From: Gammaproteobacteria bacterium
GTDB lineage: Bacteria > Pseudomonadota > Gammaproteobacteria > Steroidobacterales > Steroidobacteraceae
DNA length: 64,000 bases
Direction of reading: 5' to 3'
NCBI GenBank assembly: GCA_010027845.1
Contig: RGUL01000002.1
Span: 79,115-143,114, forward strand
In this document: piece by piece, positions 1 through 8,921 of the stretch
Position numbering within the stretch: position 1 is the stretch's first letter
Layout of the letters: every line of letters starts with the position of its first letter
The notes under the pieces: generated by a model
Databases searched by the model: none
Told to the model about the DNA's origin: nothing
The model's input: only the letters and a program-made list of their open reading frames with translations
Position numbers and translations under genes: made by a program

Positions 1-1136
1 TTGGTCAACTCGTGCGCCCAACGATCGCGCTCGGGACGCCACAATAAGTCGGCTTGTGCGGCATGCCGCACGACGATCACCGTATCGACACGCGGCGGCG
101 TCGATACCAATGCACTGGCGATCGCAGTTCGGATACGACTCGCCTCGCTCGGCGAGATACCGTCGATACGCTCAAGCGCGCGACCGATACCACGCATGAT
201 ATCCGAGCGTTCCAACGTTATTTCATTGGCAACGACTTGTCCGGCACCGTCAAGGATCGCCTCCGAGTGTTCGCCCTTTAGACCGAGTGAAGCAAGCGCC
301 CGTGTCACCGCAGCGATTGCGGTTTCGGCGGGTACGTACCCGTCGAGTGCGGGATCGGTATAGGCTTCTTTGAAGGCGACGATTTGTGCATTGCGATACC
401 CGCCGTCGGCCGTGATCACGATGCGTGCGCCAGCGTTATGAATCCGATCCGATAAGGTCTTGTCGCTAAACCCACCGAACACCGGCGTATACACGATGCC
501 GATTCGTTTACAGGCTTCGGTCCAATAGATCTGCTCGGGGATGTTCGGCATATTGATCGCGATACGATCGCCGAGCTTTAAACCCAGAGTTTGCAAGGCC
601 AGTGCGCAGCGCGCGACCTCAAGCAACAGACGTTTGCGACTGACGCTATACGAAACGACCGGCGCACCGCGTCCGCCGTCCTGCGATTGATCCCAACGAT
701 CGCCTTCGAACCACAACGCCGCTTCGTCGCCGTGACCCGCGAGTACGTGTCGATCGACTTCGTTGAAACACGCGTTGGTGAGCGCGCCATCGAACCAGCG
801 ATAGAACGGTGCTGTCGAATCGTCGAACGCGGTGTGCCAAGGCCGATAATCGTCGGCTAGCGTCGGCTCGACGATCGAACCGGTCACCGCGTCATAGCCG
901 CGCCACCGATTATCGTCGTCGCGACGAATCCAAGCGCCATGCGCACCGAGCGTCGGCTCGAACCAATGAATTTCGCGACTCGCGATGTCGCCGTGGAAAC
1001 GGCCGGGATCGACACGGCAAGCGTCGCGTGCCGCCTGCCATGCCGCACGGTCTTTGATGCGATTAACGAGGGCCGGCGGCGGCGCAATAGCCGCAGGTGC
1101 CGGGGCCCCATCCTTGGACCCGTTCAAACTCGACAT
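1..1136 (-). CDS. pcs: propionyl-CoA synthase, N-terminal part (runs off left edge)
   Basis: The minus strand is open from ATG at 1136 to the window edge, giving 378 residues. The protein reads as the start of the acyl-CoA synthetase module of propionyl-CoA synthase, the three-domain enzyme (ligase, enoyl-CoA hydratase, enoyl-CoA reductase, about 1,800 residues) that turns 3-hydroxypropionate into propionyl-CoA. Matches from memory to the Chloroflexus enzyme are dense and collinear: APFYRWFDGALTNACFNEVD, RIAINMPNIPEQIYWTEA, YTPVFGGFSDKTLSDRIHNA and a stretch near ERSDIMRGIGRAL. Ordinary acetyl- or propionyl-CoA ligases lack that last insert. The hydratase and reductase parts would lie outside the window, so the full fusion is inferred. 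A shorter acrylyl/propionyl-CoA ligase is the alternative. Confidence 0.8.
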   Translation of the reverse strand, partial: MSSLNGSKDGAPAPAAIAPPPALVNRIKDRAAWQAARDACRVDPGRFHGDIASREIHWFEPTLGAHGAWIRRDDDNRWRGYDAVTGSIVEPTLADDYRPWHTAFDDSTAPFYRWFDGALTNACFNEVDRHVLAGHGDEAALWFEGDRWDQSQDGGRGAPVVSYSVSRKRLLLEVARCALALQTLGLKLGDRIAINMPNIPEQIYWTEACKRIGIVYTPVFGGFSDKTLSDRIHNAGARIVITADGGYRNAQIVAFKEAYTDPALDGYVPAETAIAAVTRALASLGLKGEHSEAILDGAGQVVANEITLERSDIMRGIGRALERIDGISPSEASRIRTAIASALVSTPPRVDTVIVVRHAAQADLLWRPERDRWAHELT

Positions 1137-1202
1137 CGATGTCGTACTCCGCCCCCGCGGTCACTCTAGCACGGAGCCGTGTGAAAACACCTCTGTCTAA
1201 AT

Positions 1203-1764
1203 TTACCGACAGTCCGCAGGCTCGAGCGTGAAAAATTCCAGCGCGACCCCCTCAGGCGAGCGGACCCGAATTCCGGACGCCTCACCGTATGGTGGCAATA
1301 AAATTGTCACGTTTTCATAGGGGTAGCTTGCGAGCGAACCGGGAATCGCGGAGCCACGAGACCCACCGCCTCTAAATCACGGACACGCCGTGGTCGACTA
1401 TCAACTCCTACGAAACTCACCACTTCGATTTGGGTACTGCCGGTCGTCGCGGGCGCTGGAATTCCGAAATTGTTGGGAGACCCAGGCGGCGCGCGGTAGA
1501 TCGCGTACCACTTGCATCGAGTTGAACGGGCGTCGCCGATACTTGCCAACCGGCTACACGCTCTGCGAATTCGATCAATAGCTGCGGTTCGTGAACTTTG
1601 AGCACCGCCTCGGTCCAGCCGGCATCACGCACCGCAGAGTATGAACATGGAAACGGTTCGGCCGCGGTCGTCGATATGCTGATGATCGACAGCATCGCCG
1701 TCACAACTCCGACGGAAAGCGACCGATGCAGAATGCGAGACATCGCCGTACACTCGATATCCAT
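1203..1764 (-). pseudogene. secreted VOC (glyoxalase-like) protein, broken by two frame changes
   Basis: Three successive minus-strand frames each carry part of one VOC-type protein. The first (ATG 1764 or 1743) has a signal peptide ending near STTAAE and then WTEAVLKVHEPQLLIEFAER, a typical VOC opening. The middle part (about 1307-1500) reads TQIEVVSFVGVDSRPR in another frame. The tail (1203-1310) reads TILLPPYGEASGIRVRSPEG then VALEFFTLEP in a third frame, a typical VOC end. No single frame covers the gene, so it is a pseudogene or the assembly has indels here. The longest start (1764) shares the palindrome CATG with the start of the divergent DUF1838 gene, which argues for the inner ATG at 1743. 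Confidence 0.6.
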
Positions 1765-2650
1765 GAACGACACGATGCCGGTTTTGACGCGCCGTGACTG
1801 CTTGCTCGGTGGCGGACTTTTGCTCGCCGCAGGATCGACTTCGAGGCCTGCCTCGGCGACGTCTAACGCACCGTCGACCACTCAAAAACTTGACGCCCGG
1901 ATCGCAGATCCGAGTTTCAACACCGAACTGGTCGGCCGCTTGCAAGGCGACTTATCGGGGCGACAGCGCTGGATCCATAACCCGGGCTTCGTGTATGCGA
2001 CGGTGCCCGGACAAGGCCTTGCGCCGGGCGAATTCGGGCGCTTGCTGTATCGCGTCGAAGGATTCACGGCTCGCATCTCGCGCTTAACTGACGACGGCTC
2101 GGTCGAGGAGCGCTCGCACAGTTGGATGTTCTATCGTCATGCGGAAGAAGATCGTTGGCTCGAGAAATTCGATAACCCTTGGACCGGTGAAACACTCGAC
2201 GCACCGCCGTTTCGCGGTGGGCCTTCGCATTCCTGGTTGCGTCCGGCGACCGGCCCGGAACTGGACGGCGGCGCTGGGCTCGAGAGCACCGCGTTCGGCC
2301 GCCCGACGCATTTGAATTGGCGTATCCACGATTCGAACGTGTGGCTCACGCGGCACGCCGCCAGTCGTCTGCGTTCGGGTACGACCGTCCGCAACGAATT
2401 TTCGATCGACCAATGGATTTGCCGACTCGATCACCTGTTGGACTCGCGGCGTCGTCACGTTCCGGCGACCTACTCTTGGACCAGCCAGGCGGCGTGGCAA
2501 CCATGGTTACGCATGGGCAATCGACCAGGCGGTTTGTTATGGCGGATCGATAGCGTAGTTTTGGACGACGTTGCACAACTGCCAACGGCGTTCGTCGACC
2601 GCCTACAAAAGTTGTTACCCGGAAAATTGTCCGAACGACTCTCTTGGTGA
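1763..2650 (+). CDS. Tat-exported DUF1838 family protein
   Basis: A 295-residue protein from ATG 1763. The N-terminus has LTRRDCLLGGGLLLAAGS, a twin-arginine-type signal, so the mature protein is probably periplasmic. The body has the aromatic-rich layout of DUF1838 proteins (GFVYATVPGQ, WMFYRHAEEDRWLEKFDNPW, LNWRIHDSNVWLT), a family of unknown function common in Proteobacteria that use steroids or aromatics. A longer frame starts upstream at 1598, but that extension runs opposite the VOC remnant and adds no recognisable sequence. The next gene starts within 10 bases, suggesting co-transcription with the reductase that follows. Confidence 0.75.
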   Translation: MNDTMPVLTRRDCLLGGGLLLAAGSTSRPASATSNAPSTTQKLDARIADPSFNTELVGRLQGDLSGRQRWIHNPGFVYATVPGQGLAPGEFGRLLYRVEGFTARISRLTDDGSVEERSHSWMFYRHAEEDRWLEKFDNPWTGETLDAPPFRGGPSHSWLRPATGPELDGGAGLESTAFGRPTHLNWRIHDSNVWLTRHAASRLRSGTTVRNEFSIDQWICRLDHLLDSRRRHVPATYSWTSQAAWQPWLRMGNRPGGLLWRIDSVVLDDVAQLPTAFVDRLQKLLPGKLSERLSW

Positions 2651-2655
2651 ATCAC

Positions 2656-3396
2656 ATGCTAATTTCGACCCGTCGCCTGTTACTCGCGATCGTTCTAATG
2701 CTCGGCGTTTCGGGCGGTGCGGCTCTCGAGGCCGCAACGGCGCCGCAAAAAGCTTCACGAAAAATTTTGGTGTTCGGTGGTTCGGGACAACTCGGCTCGC
2801 AAGTCGTCCGAGCGTTGCTCGGTGCCGGTCACGACGTGACGGTGTTCGTTCGCCCGACTTCCGAGCGCGATCGCTTAGCCGATCTCAAGGTACATTACAT
2901 CGAGGGTGACGTGACCGTCGAAGCGGATGTGCGACGAGCAATGCAGACGACTCGCTTCGACGTGGTCGTCGATGCGCTGGGTCGCAGCGGCGCCGAGGTC
3001 GGTTTCTTTGCCATCAGTGGCACTAATATCGCAAAGTGGGCGAGCGCCACCGGAGTCAAACAACTCATCCTGCACAGTTCGGTCGGCGCCGGTCAAAGCA
3101 AAGACGCCTATCCAGCAGAACGCTATGGCGCGATGCGTGCGCTGTTCGTCGCCAAAGAAACGGGTGAGAACGCTGCGATCGCATCCGGCGTCGCCTACAC
3201 GATCATTCGCAACGCGGTCTTGCGCGATCCTCCGGACGATGTACCCGAGCGTGCACGTCTCGTCAGTGATCAACGCGCCTATGGCTCGGTGTCCCGACGC
3301 GGGCTTGCACGTTTAACGGCGAGTTGCATCGACGAGCCGAGTTGCCGCAACCAAATTTTTCACGCAATCGACGAGTCGTTGCCCGTCTTGCGTTGA
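2656..3396 (+). CDS. NAD(P)-binding SDR/NmrA-like reductase with signal peptide
   Basis: The 246-residue product opens with a hydrophobic signal (STRRLLLAIVLMLGVSGGAA) and then a Rossmann NAD(P) motif, ILVFGGSGQLGSQVVRALL, of the atypical SDR type (GxxGxxG). The sequence HYIEGDVTV and the ILHSSVGAG strand are typical of NmrA/SDR_a5 proteins. There is no classical YxxxK dyad in the usual context (an AERYGAMRA stretch is nearby), so catalysis is uncertain. ATG 2656 is chosen; TTG 2644 or GTG 2647, overlapping the previous stop, are alternatives. An exported Rossmann protein would probably need Tat export with bound cofactor; the signal could instead be a membrane anchor. Confidence 0.75.
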   Translation: MLISTRRLLLAIVLMLGVSGGAALEAATAPQKASRKILVFGGSGQLGSQVVRALLGAGHDVTVFVRPTSERDRLADLKVHYIEGDVTVEADVRRAMQTTRFDVVVDALGRSGAEVGFFAISGTNIAKWASATGVKQLILHSSVGAGQSKDAYPAERYGAMRALFVAKETGENAAIASGVAYTIIRNAVLRDPPDDVPERARLVSDQRAYGSVSRRGLARLTASCIDEPSCRNQIFHAIDESLPVLR

Positions 3397-3408
3397 AGCT
3401 GCGCGCGA

Positions 3409-4599
3409 TTAACGACTTGAGCGATCGACGGCCGCTCGCACAGCGGCGTAAAACGCTTCGCGCGCTTTGGGTTCTGGGCCGAGCGTCGCTCGCGTCCAGT
3501 TCGAATTCGATGCAATCACCAGCCGACGTTGCGGATCGATGAATATTCCTTGTCCGTAAATGCCCTGCGCAGCGAACGACCCGTCGTCGTACGTCCACCA
3601 CTGAAACCCATACCCGCGACCAGGTTGACCGATGTCTTTTTGTTTTCGGGTTGCCTGATCGAACCAATCGGGCGGAACGATCTGGCGACCGCCGACGTTG
3701 CCGTTGGCGAGCACGAACATCCCGAGTCGCGCGTAATCACGCGTCGCAGCCTGCAGACAACAGCCGGCGATTTCGTGACCGGTCTTACCCTGTAGCCACG
3801 TGGCCGTCGATGCCATACCGGCAGGATGCCAAATGCGCTCCTCGAGATAGCTCGCCAAAGATTTTTTGGTCGCCGACGATACCAACACGCCGATCAGATT
3901 GGTTTCACCGGTGTCGTAATGCCAAACCTCGCCAGGCGGATGAGCGCGTGGAAGTTTGCGCATGTAGCTGACGGTAGCGTCGACTCCCGCATCGGGTTTC
4001 GCATTGTTGAATTTCGCGACGTCTGCGTTGGGGTCCTCGTAATCTTCATTCCAACGAACACCCGAACTCATCGTCAACAACTGCCGAATCGTCACGTCGT
4101 CGTAGGCCGAGCCGCGCAGGTCGGGAATGTAGCGACTCACTTTGTCTTCGAGGCTCGAGATGTAACCGTCTTGGATCGCCGCGCCGACGAGCGTCGAGGT
4201 AAAAGATTTCGCCACCGAAAAACTCGTCCAACGACCATCGGCGTCGAAGCCGAGCCCATAGCGCTCGAGTCGGATCTTGCCGTCCTGCACGATTACGAGA
4301 CCGGCGGTGTTTTGCCGCGTCATGTATTCGTCGATTCCCGGGATCTCGAGTGGTTCGCCCGCTGGCAAAGGTAAAGGCTGCGGCGACGCGGTGATCACGG
4401 CGGCGTGCGCCAAAATCGGCATGCGGTCCATGGCGCGAAACGCCGCCTCACGCTGCGCTTGATTCCAACTGAGTACGTCGGAATTCGTCGGCATCGCGGC
4501 CAGAAGCCCGCGCGTTTCCCGGTCGAGCGTCGAATACCAGTAGCCGCCGGCGAGCACCGAAAAGCCGAGGACGATCGCAGAAACTTTGGCTATTTTCAT
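3409..4599 (-). CDS. beta-lactamase-related serine hydrolase (class C fold)
   Basis: A 396-residue protein with an N-terminal membrane or signal segment (AIVLGFSVLAGGYWYS). The active-site motif is SFSVAKSFTS, with S-V-A-K as the SxxK pair. A second motif, HYDTGETN, stands where the YxN/YxS motif is expected. This layout fits esterases and 6-aminohexanoate-dimer hydrolase-like enzymes more than true beta-lactamases. The substrate cannot be told. It is the last gene of a four-gene minus-strand operon (sbtA, VOC, alpha/beta hydrolase, this gene), 15 bases after the preceding stop. Confidence 0.85.
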   Translation of the reverse strand: MKIAKVSAIVLGFSVLAGGYWYSTLDRETRGLLAAMPTNSDVLSWNQAQREAAFRAMDRMPILAHAAVITASPQPLPLPAGEPLEIPGIDEYMTRQNTAGLVIVQDGKIRLERYGLGFDADGRWTSFSVAKSFTSTLVGAAIQDGYISSLEDKVSRYIPDLRGSAYDDVTIRQLLTMSSGVRWNEDYEDPNADVAKFNNAKPDAGVDATVSYMRKLPRAHPPGEVWHYDTGETNLIGVLVSSATKKSLASYLEERIWHPAGMASTATWLQGKTGHEIAGCCLQAATRDYARLGMFVLANGNVGGRQIVPPDWFDQATRKQKDIGQPGRGYGFQWWTYDDGSFAAQGIYGQGIFIDPQRRLVIASNSNWTRATLGPEPKAREAFYAAVRAAVDRSSR

Positions 4600-4614
4600 C
4601 CGGACGATGATAGC

Positions 4615-5427
4615 TCAGGGCGCATCGAAGAATTCTCTCAAAATTTTCACCATCGGTTCGGCTGCTGCAGACCACAGGCCGTGACCGAAATTCGGCAACG
4701 TGATGCATTTTGCATCCGGACGTAACGCGATCGCTCGGGCCGTTGCTTCCCAAAGGTCGTCTTTTGGTCGCACGATCAATAGCGGTTGGCGCAGCGCACG
4801 CAGGGCTTCCGCCATTTCAAACGCGACGATCGCACGGGCACCCTGCTGGCGCGCGCTCGGTCGCATTTTTTCGCCGAACGACTTTAAAACGTCGTCAAGC
4901 GTCTGCCCGGGTCCGCGCCAGTACCAAGATCGGCGCCATTCCTCTCGCGCCCAATCGCCAGCCTCGTCGAACGGAATGGGTGGTAAAGCGGCGAATTCTT
5001 TGCGTTCCGTATCGGTCAACACGGGCACTGCGACGAGTGCTGTACGACGCACGCGCAAGAGATCACCGGATGCAAGTACTGCAGCGATCGCTGCACCGGT
5101 GTGATAGCCGACGATGTCGACCGGTACGGTGATCCGTTCGCGTAACGCATGGCCAATCACCTCAGCGTAGCCTTCGATAGTTTGGGGGTCCGCAATGGGG
5201 TCAGACATGCCGTAGCCCGGCGTGTCGATCGCGAGCACCATCCGATCTTCTGCGAGCGCCGACATCACGGGCTCGAAGATCTGCCCGGAATTCGGTACTT
5301 GGTGCAGCATCACGAGCGGTGGTCGTGAGCCATCCCGCCCGGATTTACGGAAATGAAGTTGGCCGCTAGTGGTCGCGAGGTAATCGCGTTCGATGCGAGC
5401 CGACGGCTGCTTAAACTCGCCGTTCAA
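4615..5427 (-). CDS. alpha/beta hydrolase-fold protein with GYHTG elbow
   Basis: This 270-residue protein has the alpha/beta hydrolase framework: an oxyanion-side strand LVMLHQVPNSGQ, a DTPGYGMSDP loop and a late His in NFGHGLWS. At residues 107-111, where GxSxG is expected, it has GYHTG, so the usual nucleophilic serine is absent. The gene at 58048 has GFHTG at the same place, which suggests one subfamily rather than a random mutation. The reaction is unknown. The start overlaps the upstream VOC gene by 17 bases, so they are translationally coupled. Confidence 0.8.
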   Translation of the reverse strand: MNGEFKQPSARIERDYLATTSGQLHFRKSGRDGSRPPLVMLHQVPNSGQIFEPVMSALAEDRMVLAIDTPGYGMSDPIADPQTIEGYAEVIGHALRERITVPVDIVGYHTGAAIAAVLASGDLLRVRRTALVAVPVLTDTERKEFAALPPIPFDEAGDWAREEWRRSWYWRGPGQTLDDVLKSFGEKMRPSARQQGARAIVAFEMAEALRALRQPLLIVRPKDDLWEATARAIALRPDAKCITLPNFGHGLWSAAAEPMVKILREFFDAP

Positions 5428-5806
5428 TCAAATCCCAACGATTACCCCAACGATCGGCGAATACCACGACCTTGCCGTACGACTCGGTGCGCGGGTCCTC
5501 CTCGAGTCGAACGCCGTGCGCTCGCAAGTGCGCGTAGTCGCGGTCGAAGTCGTCGGTGTGCAAAAACAACCAAACCCGACCGCCGCCCTGTTTGCCGATC
5601 ATCGCTCGCTGTTCCGGCGTGCTCGCTTTGGCGAGCAAGAAAGCGCCGCCCTCGGCCGACGGCGCCACCACCACCCAGCGCTTGTGCTCGCTCAGTCGTT
5701 CGTCCTCGAGCACCACGAACCCGAGCACGCTGGTGAAGTAGTCGATGGCTAGATCGTAATCGTCGATCAGCAGGCTGACATACGGCAGGCGGCGTCGCAT
5801 CGTCAA
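5411..5806 (-). CDS. VOC family (glyoxalase-like) protein
   Basis: A 131-residue single-domain VOC protein: YVSLLIDDYDLAIDYFTSVL is the first beta-alpha unit, and the end has VVFADRWGNRWDLIERR, the usual final strand with a possible metal ligand. The family includes dioxygenases, glyoxalases and antibiotic-binding proteins; the substrate is not readable here. The ATG follows directly on the sbtA stop codon and the 3' end overlaps the next hydrolase gene, so it sits in the middle of an operon. Confidence 0.85.
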   Translation of the reverse strand: MTMRRRLPYVSLLIDDYDLAIDYFTSVLGFVVLEDERLSEHKRWVVVAPSAEGGAFLLAKASTPEQRAMIGKQGGGRVWLFLHTDDFDRDYAHLRAHGVRLEEDPRTESYGKVVVFADRWGNRWDLIERRV

Positions 5807-6817
5807 TTAGTTCCAAAACCGTTCGAGCGTCTGATGGTACAGCGGGATGCCGATCAAGATGTTAAACGGAAAGGTCATCGCCAGCGACATCGTGAAGTAC
5901 AAGCTCGGGTTCGCCTCGGGAATCGCGTAGCGCACGACCGCCGGCACCACGATGTAGGACGCTGACGCGGCAAGTACGGTCAGCAAGAAAGCATCGCCGA
6001 GCGACAAGCCGAACCATTTGGCGAGCACCGCGGCAGCGGTAGCGTTGAAGAGCGGCATCACAATGCTGAACGTGCCGAGGAACAAGCTGCTATCGCGCAG
6101 ATCTTTGAGTCGGGTCGCGACCATCAAGCCCATGTCGAGCAAGAAGAACGCGAGTATCCCGTTCTGCAGATCGGTGAACGGCAACATCATTTTTTTGCCG
6201 GCCGCCCCAGTGAGGAAACCGATCAATACGCCACCGAGCAGCAGCAGATGCGCCCCGTCCGTAAACGCCTCGTGCAGGATGCTGCGCAAAGTGATCGGCG
6301 CACCACCAGGTTTGCCCCCGATGGTCGGCGTCGCCGCGGCGGCACCGATCGATGCTCGCGCGCGGACCAAATTCGCGAGCAGCACCGCCATGATGATGGC
6401 CGGCGACTCCATCAACACGAGCGCGACTGCCATATAACCGCCCGCGCCGAGATTTTGCTGCTCTGCGTAGCCGGCTGCGGTGATGAAGGTGACGGCACTC
6501 ACCGACCCATAAGTCGCAGCGATCGCCGCCGCGTCGAATGGACTCAGTTTGCGTCGCAGCACGAGAAACGACCAGGCGGGCACCGCAAGCGCAAGTAGCG
6601 CGGCGGCGAGTAACGCCCAACCCATTTCGGCGGTGAAGCCGTTCGCGGCCAAATTGACGCCGCCTTTGAAGCCGACGACCAGCAACAGGTAGAGCGAACA
6701 GAATTTCGCGATCGTTTCCGGAATTTTCAGATTGGAACGGATGGAGCCCGCGAAGATGCCGAAGAAGAACAGCAAGATAGCGGGATTTGCCAGACTGGAA
6801 AATAAGTTCATGTTCAT
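5807..6817 (-). CDS. sbtA: SbtA-type sodium-dependent bicarbonate permease
   Basis: The 336-residue polytopic membrane protein matches the SbtA/DUF897 family: NPAILLFFFGIFAGSIRSNL at the start, LLLVVGFKGGVNLA in an early helix, and the central ATYGSVSAVTFITA motif repeated in spirit as LAASASYIVVPAVVRYAIPE near the end. SbtA proteins take up bicarbonate with sodium; in heterotrophs they feed anaplerotic carboxylases. It is the first gene of a four-gene minus operon. An AT-rich divergent intergenic region separates it from speA. ATG 6811 is an equally possible start. Confidence 0.85.
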   Translation of the reverse strand: MNMNLFSSLANPAILLFFFGIFAGSIRSNLKIPETIAKFCSLYLLLVVGFKGGVNLAANGFTAEMGWALLAAALLALAVPAWSFLVLRRKLSPFDAAAIAATYGSVSAVTFITAAGYAEQQNLGAGGYMAVALVLMESPAIIMAVLLANLVRARASIGAAAATPTIGGKPGGAPITLRSILHEAFTDGAHLLLLGGVLIGFLTGAAGKKMMLPFTDLQNGILAFFLLDMGLMVATRLKDLRDSSLFLGTFSIVMPLFNATAAAVLAKWFGLSLGDAFLLTVLAASASYIVVPAVVRYAIPEANPSLYFTMSLAMTFPFNILIGIPLYHQTLERFWN

Positions 6818-6949
6818 GGGAGTGAACGATAAAGAACGTTTTTCTATTCTTCCAATTCAAACATCTTTTATTTCCGTTTTATTAAATAGAACCATTAAAC
6901 ACCCGGCGAATGGAGAAACACCGACAACAGTTGTTATCCTCCCGCTTCG
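6818..6949. promoter_or_regulatory. AT-rich divergent promoter region between sbtA and speA
   Basis: This 132-base gap lies between two divergent genes. It is strikingly AT-rich compared with its surroundings (for example the stretch around 6838-6898 with TTTTTCTATTC and TTTATTAAATAG), as expected for promoters of both genes. No operator could be assigned by eye. Confidence 0.4.
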
Positions 6950-8917
6950 ATGAAACACGAGAAGAACTCGACCGGCAGTCCCGACACCGTCGCGCGCACC
7001 AGAGGCGCGTGGAGTGTCGCCGACTCACGCGCGCTCTATCACGTCGATGCGTGGGGACAAGGCTATTTCGGCGTCAACGATTTAGGCCACGTCGTCGTTC
7101 GTCCGGAGCAAGACCCCGAGCGGTCGATCGATTTGTACGACGTCGTCCAAGGCCTCAAGGCCCGCGATTTGACTGCGCCCGTGGTCGTGCGCTTTCCCGG
7201 CGTCCTCGCGCATCGCCTCCGTCAGCTGAACGACGCCTTCGTACGGGCGATCGCCGAAAACGAATACCAAAATCGATATGCTGCGGTTTATCCCATCAAG
7301 GTCAATCAACAGCGACTCGTCGTCGAAGAAGTTTTCCGTTACGGCAGCGAGTTCGGCTTCGGGCTCGAAGCTGGCAGCAAGCCGGAACTACTCGCCGTCA
7401 TGGCTATGAGTGAGAACTCTCCCGATCGCTTGATCGTCTGCAACGGCTTCAAGGATGACAGTTACATCGAGACCGCAATGCTCGCCACCAAACTCGGGCG
7501 ATGCATCATTCCGGTCGTCGAAAATTTCGGCGAGCTCGCGCTTATATTGAAACATGCGCAACGACTCGACGTCCGCCCGAAGATCGGCGTACGCGTGAAA
7601 CTGGCGACCGAAGGCTCGGGACGCTGGCGTGACTCCGCCGGCGAGAAATCGAAGTTCGGTCTATTCATCACCGAGATTTTGGAGGTCGTCGAGGTTTTAC
7701 GGGCGCAAGGCATGCTCGATTGCCTGCAACTCGTGCACTGCCACCCCGGCAGCCAACTGCAAGACATTCGTCGCATCAAAGAAGCGATCAACGAGCTCGC
7801 TCACGTCTACGCGGAACTCAAATTACTCGGCGCCGGCGTGCAATACATCGACGTCGGTGGCGGCTTGGGTGTCGATTACGACGGCTCGCGAACCAATTTT
7901 GCATCGTCGATGAACTACACGCTCGAAGAGTATGCGAACGACGTCGTCTATCGTATCGCGAGCGTGTGCACGTCCCGTGGTATCGCGCATCCGATGATCG
8001 TGAGCGAGTCGGGTCGGGCGATCGCTGCGCACCACAGCGTGCTGATTTTTGACGTCTTAGGGTCTTCGGCACTCGACAAATTTCACGTGACCGGACGCGA
8101 AGACGAAGATGACGCTGGTCGTCCTTTGCCGCAACCGGTTCGAGATTTACTCGGCGCATACCGCGAGGTGAACGAGCGACGACTAGTCGATTGCTGGCAC
8201 GACGCGCTCACGGCGCGTGAGCACTGTCTGCAGATGTTCAATCTCGGGTTGCTGTCGCTCGAGTTTCGGGGCTTGGCCGAAAGACTGTATTGGGCGACCT
8301 GCGCGAAGATTCGCGACTATTGTCGCAAGAATGGCCAGGTGCCCGAAGAACTCGAAGATATCGAGAACATTCTCTCCGACATCTACTTTTGCAACATGTC
8401 GGTGTTTCAGTCGTTACCCGATAGTTGGGCGATCGACCAACTATTCCCGCTGATGCCGATTCATCGGTTGGACGAGCGGCCGACTCGGCGCGCCGTGCTC
8501 GCCGATATCACCTGCGATTCGGACGGCAAAATCGATCGCTTCGTTAGCGATCGAGAGGTCAAACGAACGATCGAGTTACACGACATCAAAGAAGGTGAAG
8601 ACTACTACCTCGCCGCGTTTCTCGTCGGTGCGTATCAAGAAACATTGGGTGATCTGCACAATCTTTTCGGCGACACCCACGTCGTACACATCCGCTTGGA
8701 CGAAGATGGTCAGTGGTCGATCGGCGAGGTTGTGATGGGCGACACGGCCAACCGGGTTCTCGAATATATGGAGTACGACGTAGCGGAACTTTATCCCGCG
8801 CTGGCACGCGACTGCGAACGCGCCATCCGGGACGGTCGGATGACCGTTGCAGAAAGTCAAACGTTGAAGCGTTTTTACGAGGGGGAATTGAACGGCTACG
8901 CCTACCTCGAGCCGTGA
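6950..8917 (+). CDS. speA: biosynthetic arginine decarboxylase
   Basis: The 655-residue protein has the full fold III PLP decarboxylase pattern of SpeA. The PLP lysine lies in AAVYPIKVNQQ (Lys117), followed by EFGFGLEAGSKPEL, the HCHPGSQ motif and the YIDVGGGLGVDYDGS glycine loop. The C-terminal MAEYxEY-like EYMEYDVAEL region is also typical. It makes agmatine from arginine in putrescine and spermidine synthesis in the cytoplasm. Length fits the family (about 630-660 residues). No agmatine-processing gene (speB, aguA) is nearby, so that step lies elsewhere. Confidence 0.95.
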   Translation: MKHEKNSTGSPDTVARTRGAWSVADSRALYHVDAWGQGYFGVNDLGHVVVRPEQDPERSIDLYDVVQGLKARDLTAPVVVRFPGVLAHRLRQLNDAFVRAIAENEYQNRYAAVYPIKVNQQRLVVEEVFRYGSEFGFGLEAGSKPELLAVMAMSENSPDRLIVCNGFKDDSYIETAMLATKLGRCIIPVVENFGELALILKHAQRLDVRPKIGVRVKLATEGSGRWRDSAGEKSKFGLFITEILEVVEVLRAQGMLDCLQLVHCHPGSQLQDIRRIKEAINELAHVYAELKLLGAGVQYIDVGGGLGVDYDGSRTNFASSMNYTLEEYANDVVYRIASVCTSRGIAHPMIVSESGRAIAAHHSVLIFDVLGSSALDKFHVTGREDEDDAGRPLPQPVRDLLGAYREVNERRLVDCWHDALTAREHCLQMFNLGLLSLEFRGLAERLYWATCAKIRDYCRKNGQVPEELEDIENILSDIYFCNMSVFQSLPDSWAIDQLFPLMPIHRLDERPTRRAVLADITCDSDGKIDRFVSDREVKRTIELHDIKEGEDYYLAAFLVGAYQETLGDLHNLFGDTHVVHIRLDEDGQWSIGEVVMGDTANRVLEYMEYDVAELYPALARDCERAIRDGRMTVAESQTLKRFYEGELNGYAYLEP

Positions 8918-8921
8918 TGCA

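Noticed and set aside
1598..1762. Longer N-terminus for the DUF1838 protein
   Set aside because: The extension precedes a clear Tat-type signal and lies opposite the VOC remnant, so translation from 1763 is more sensible.
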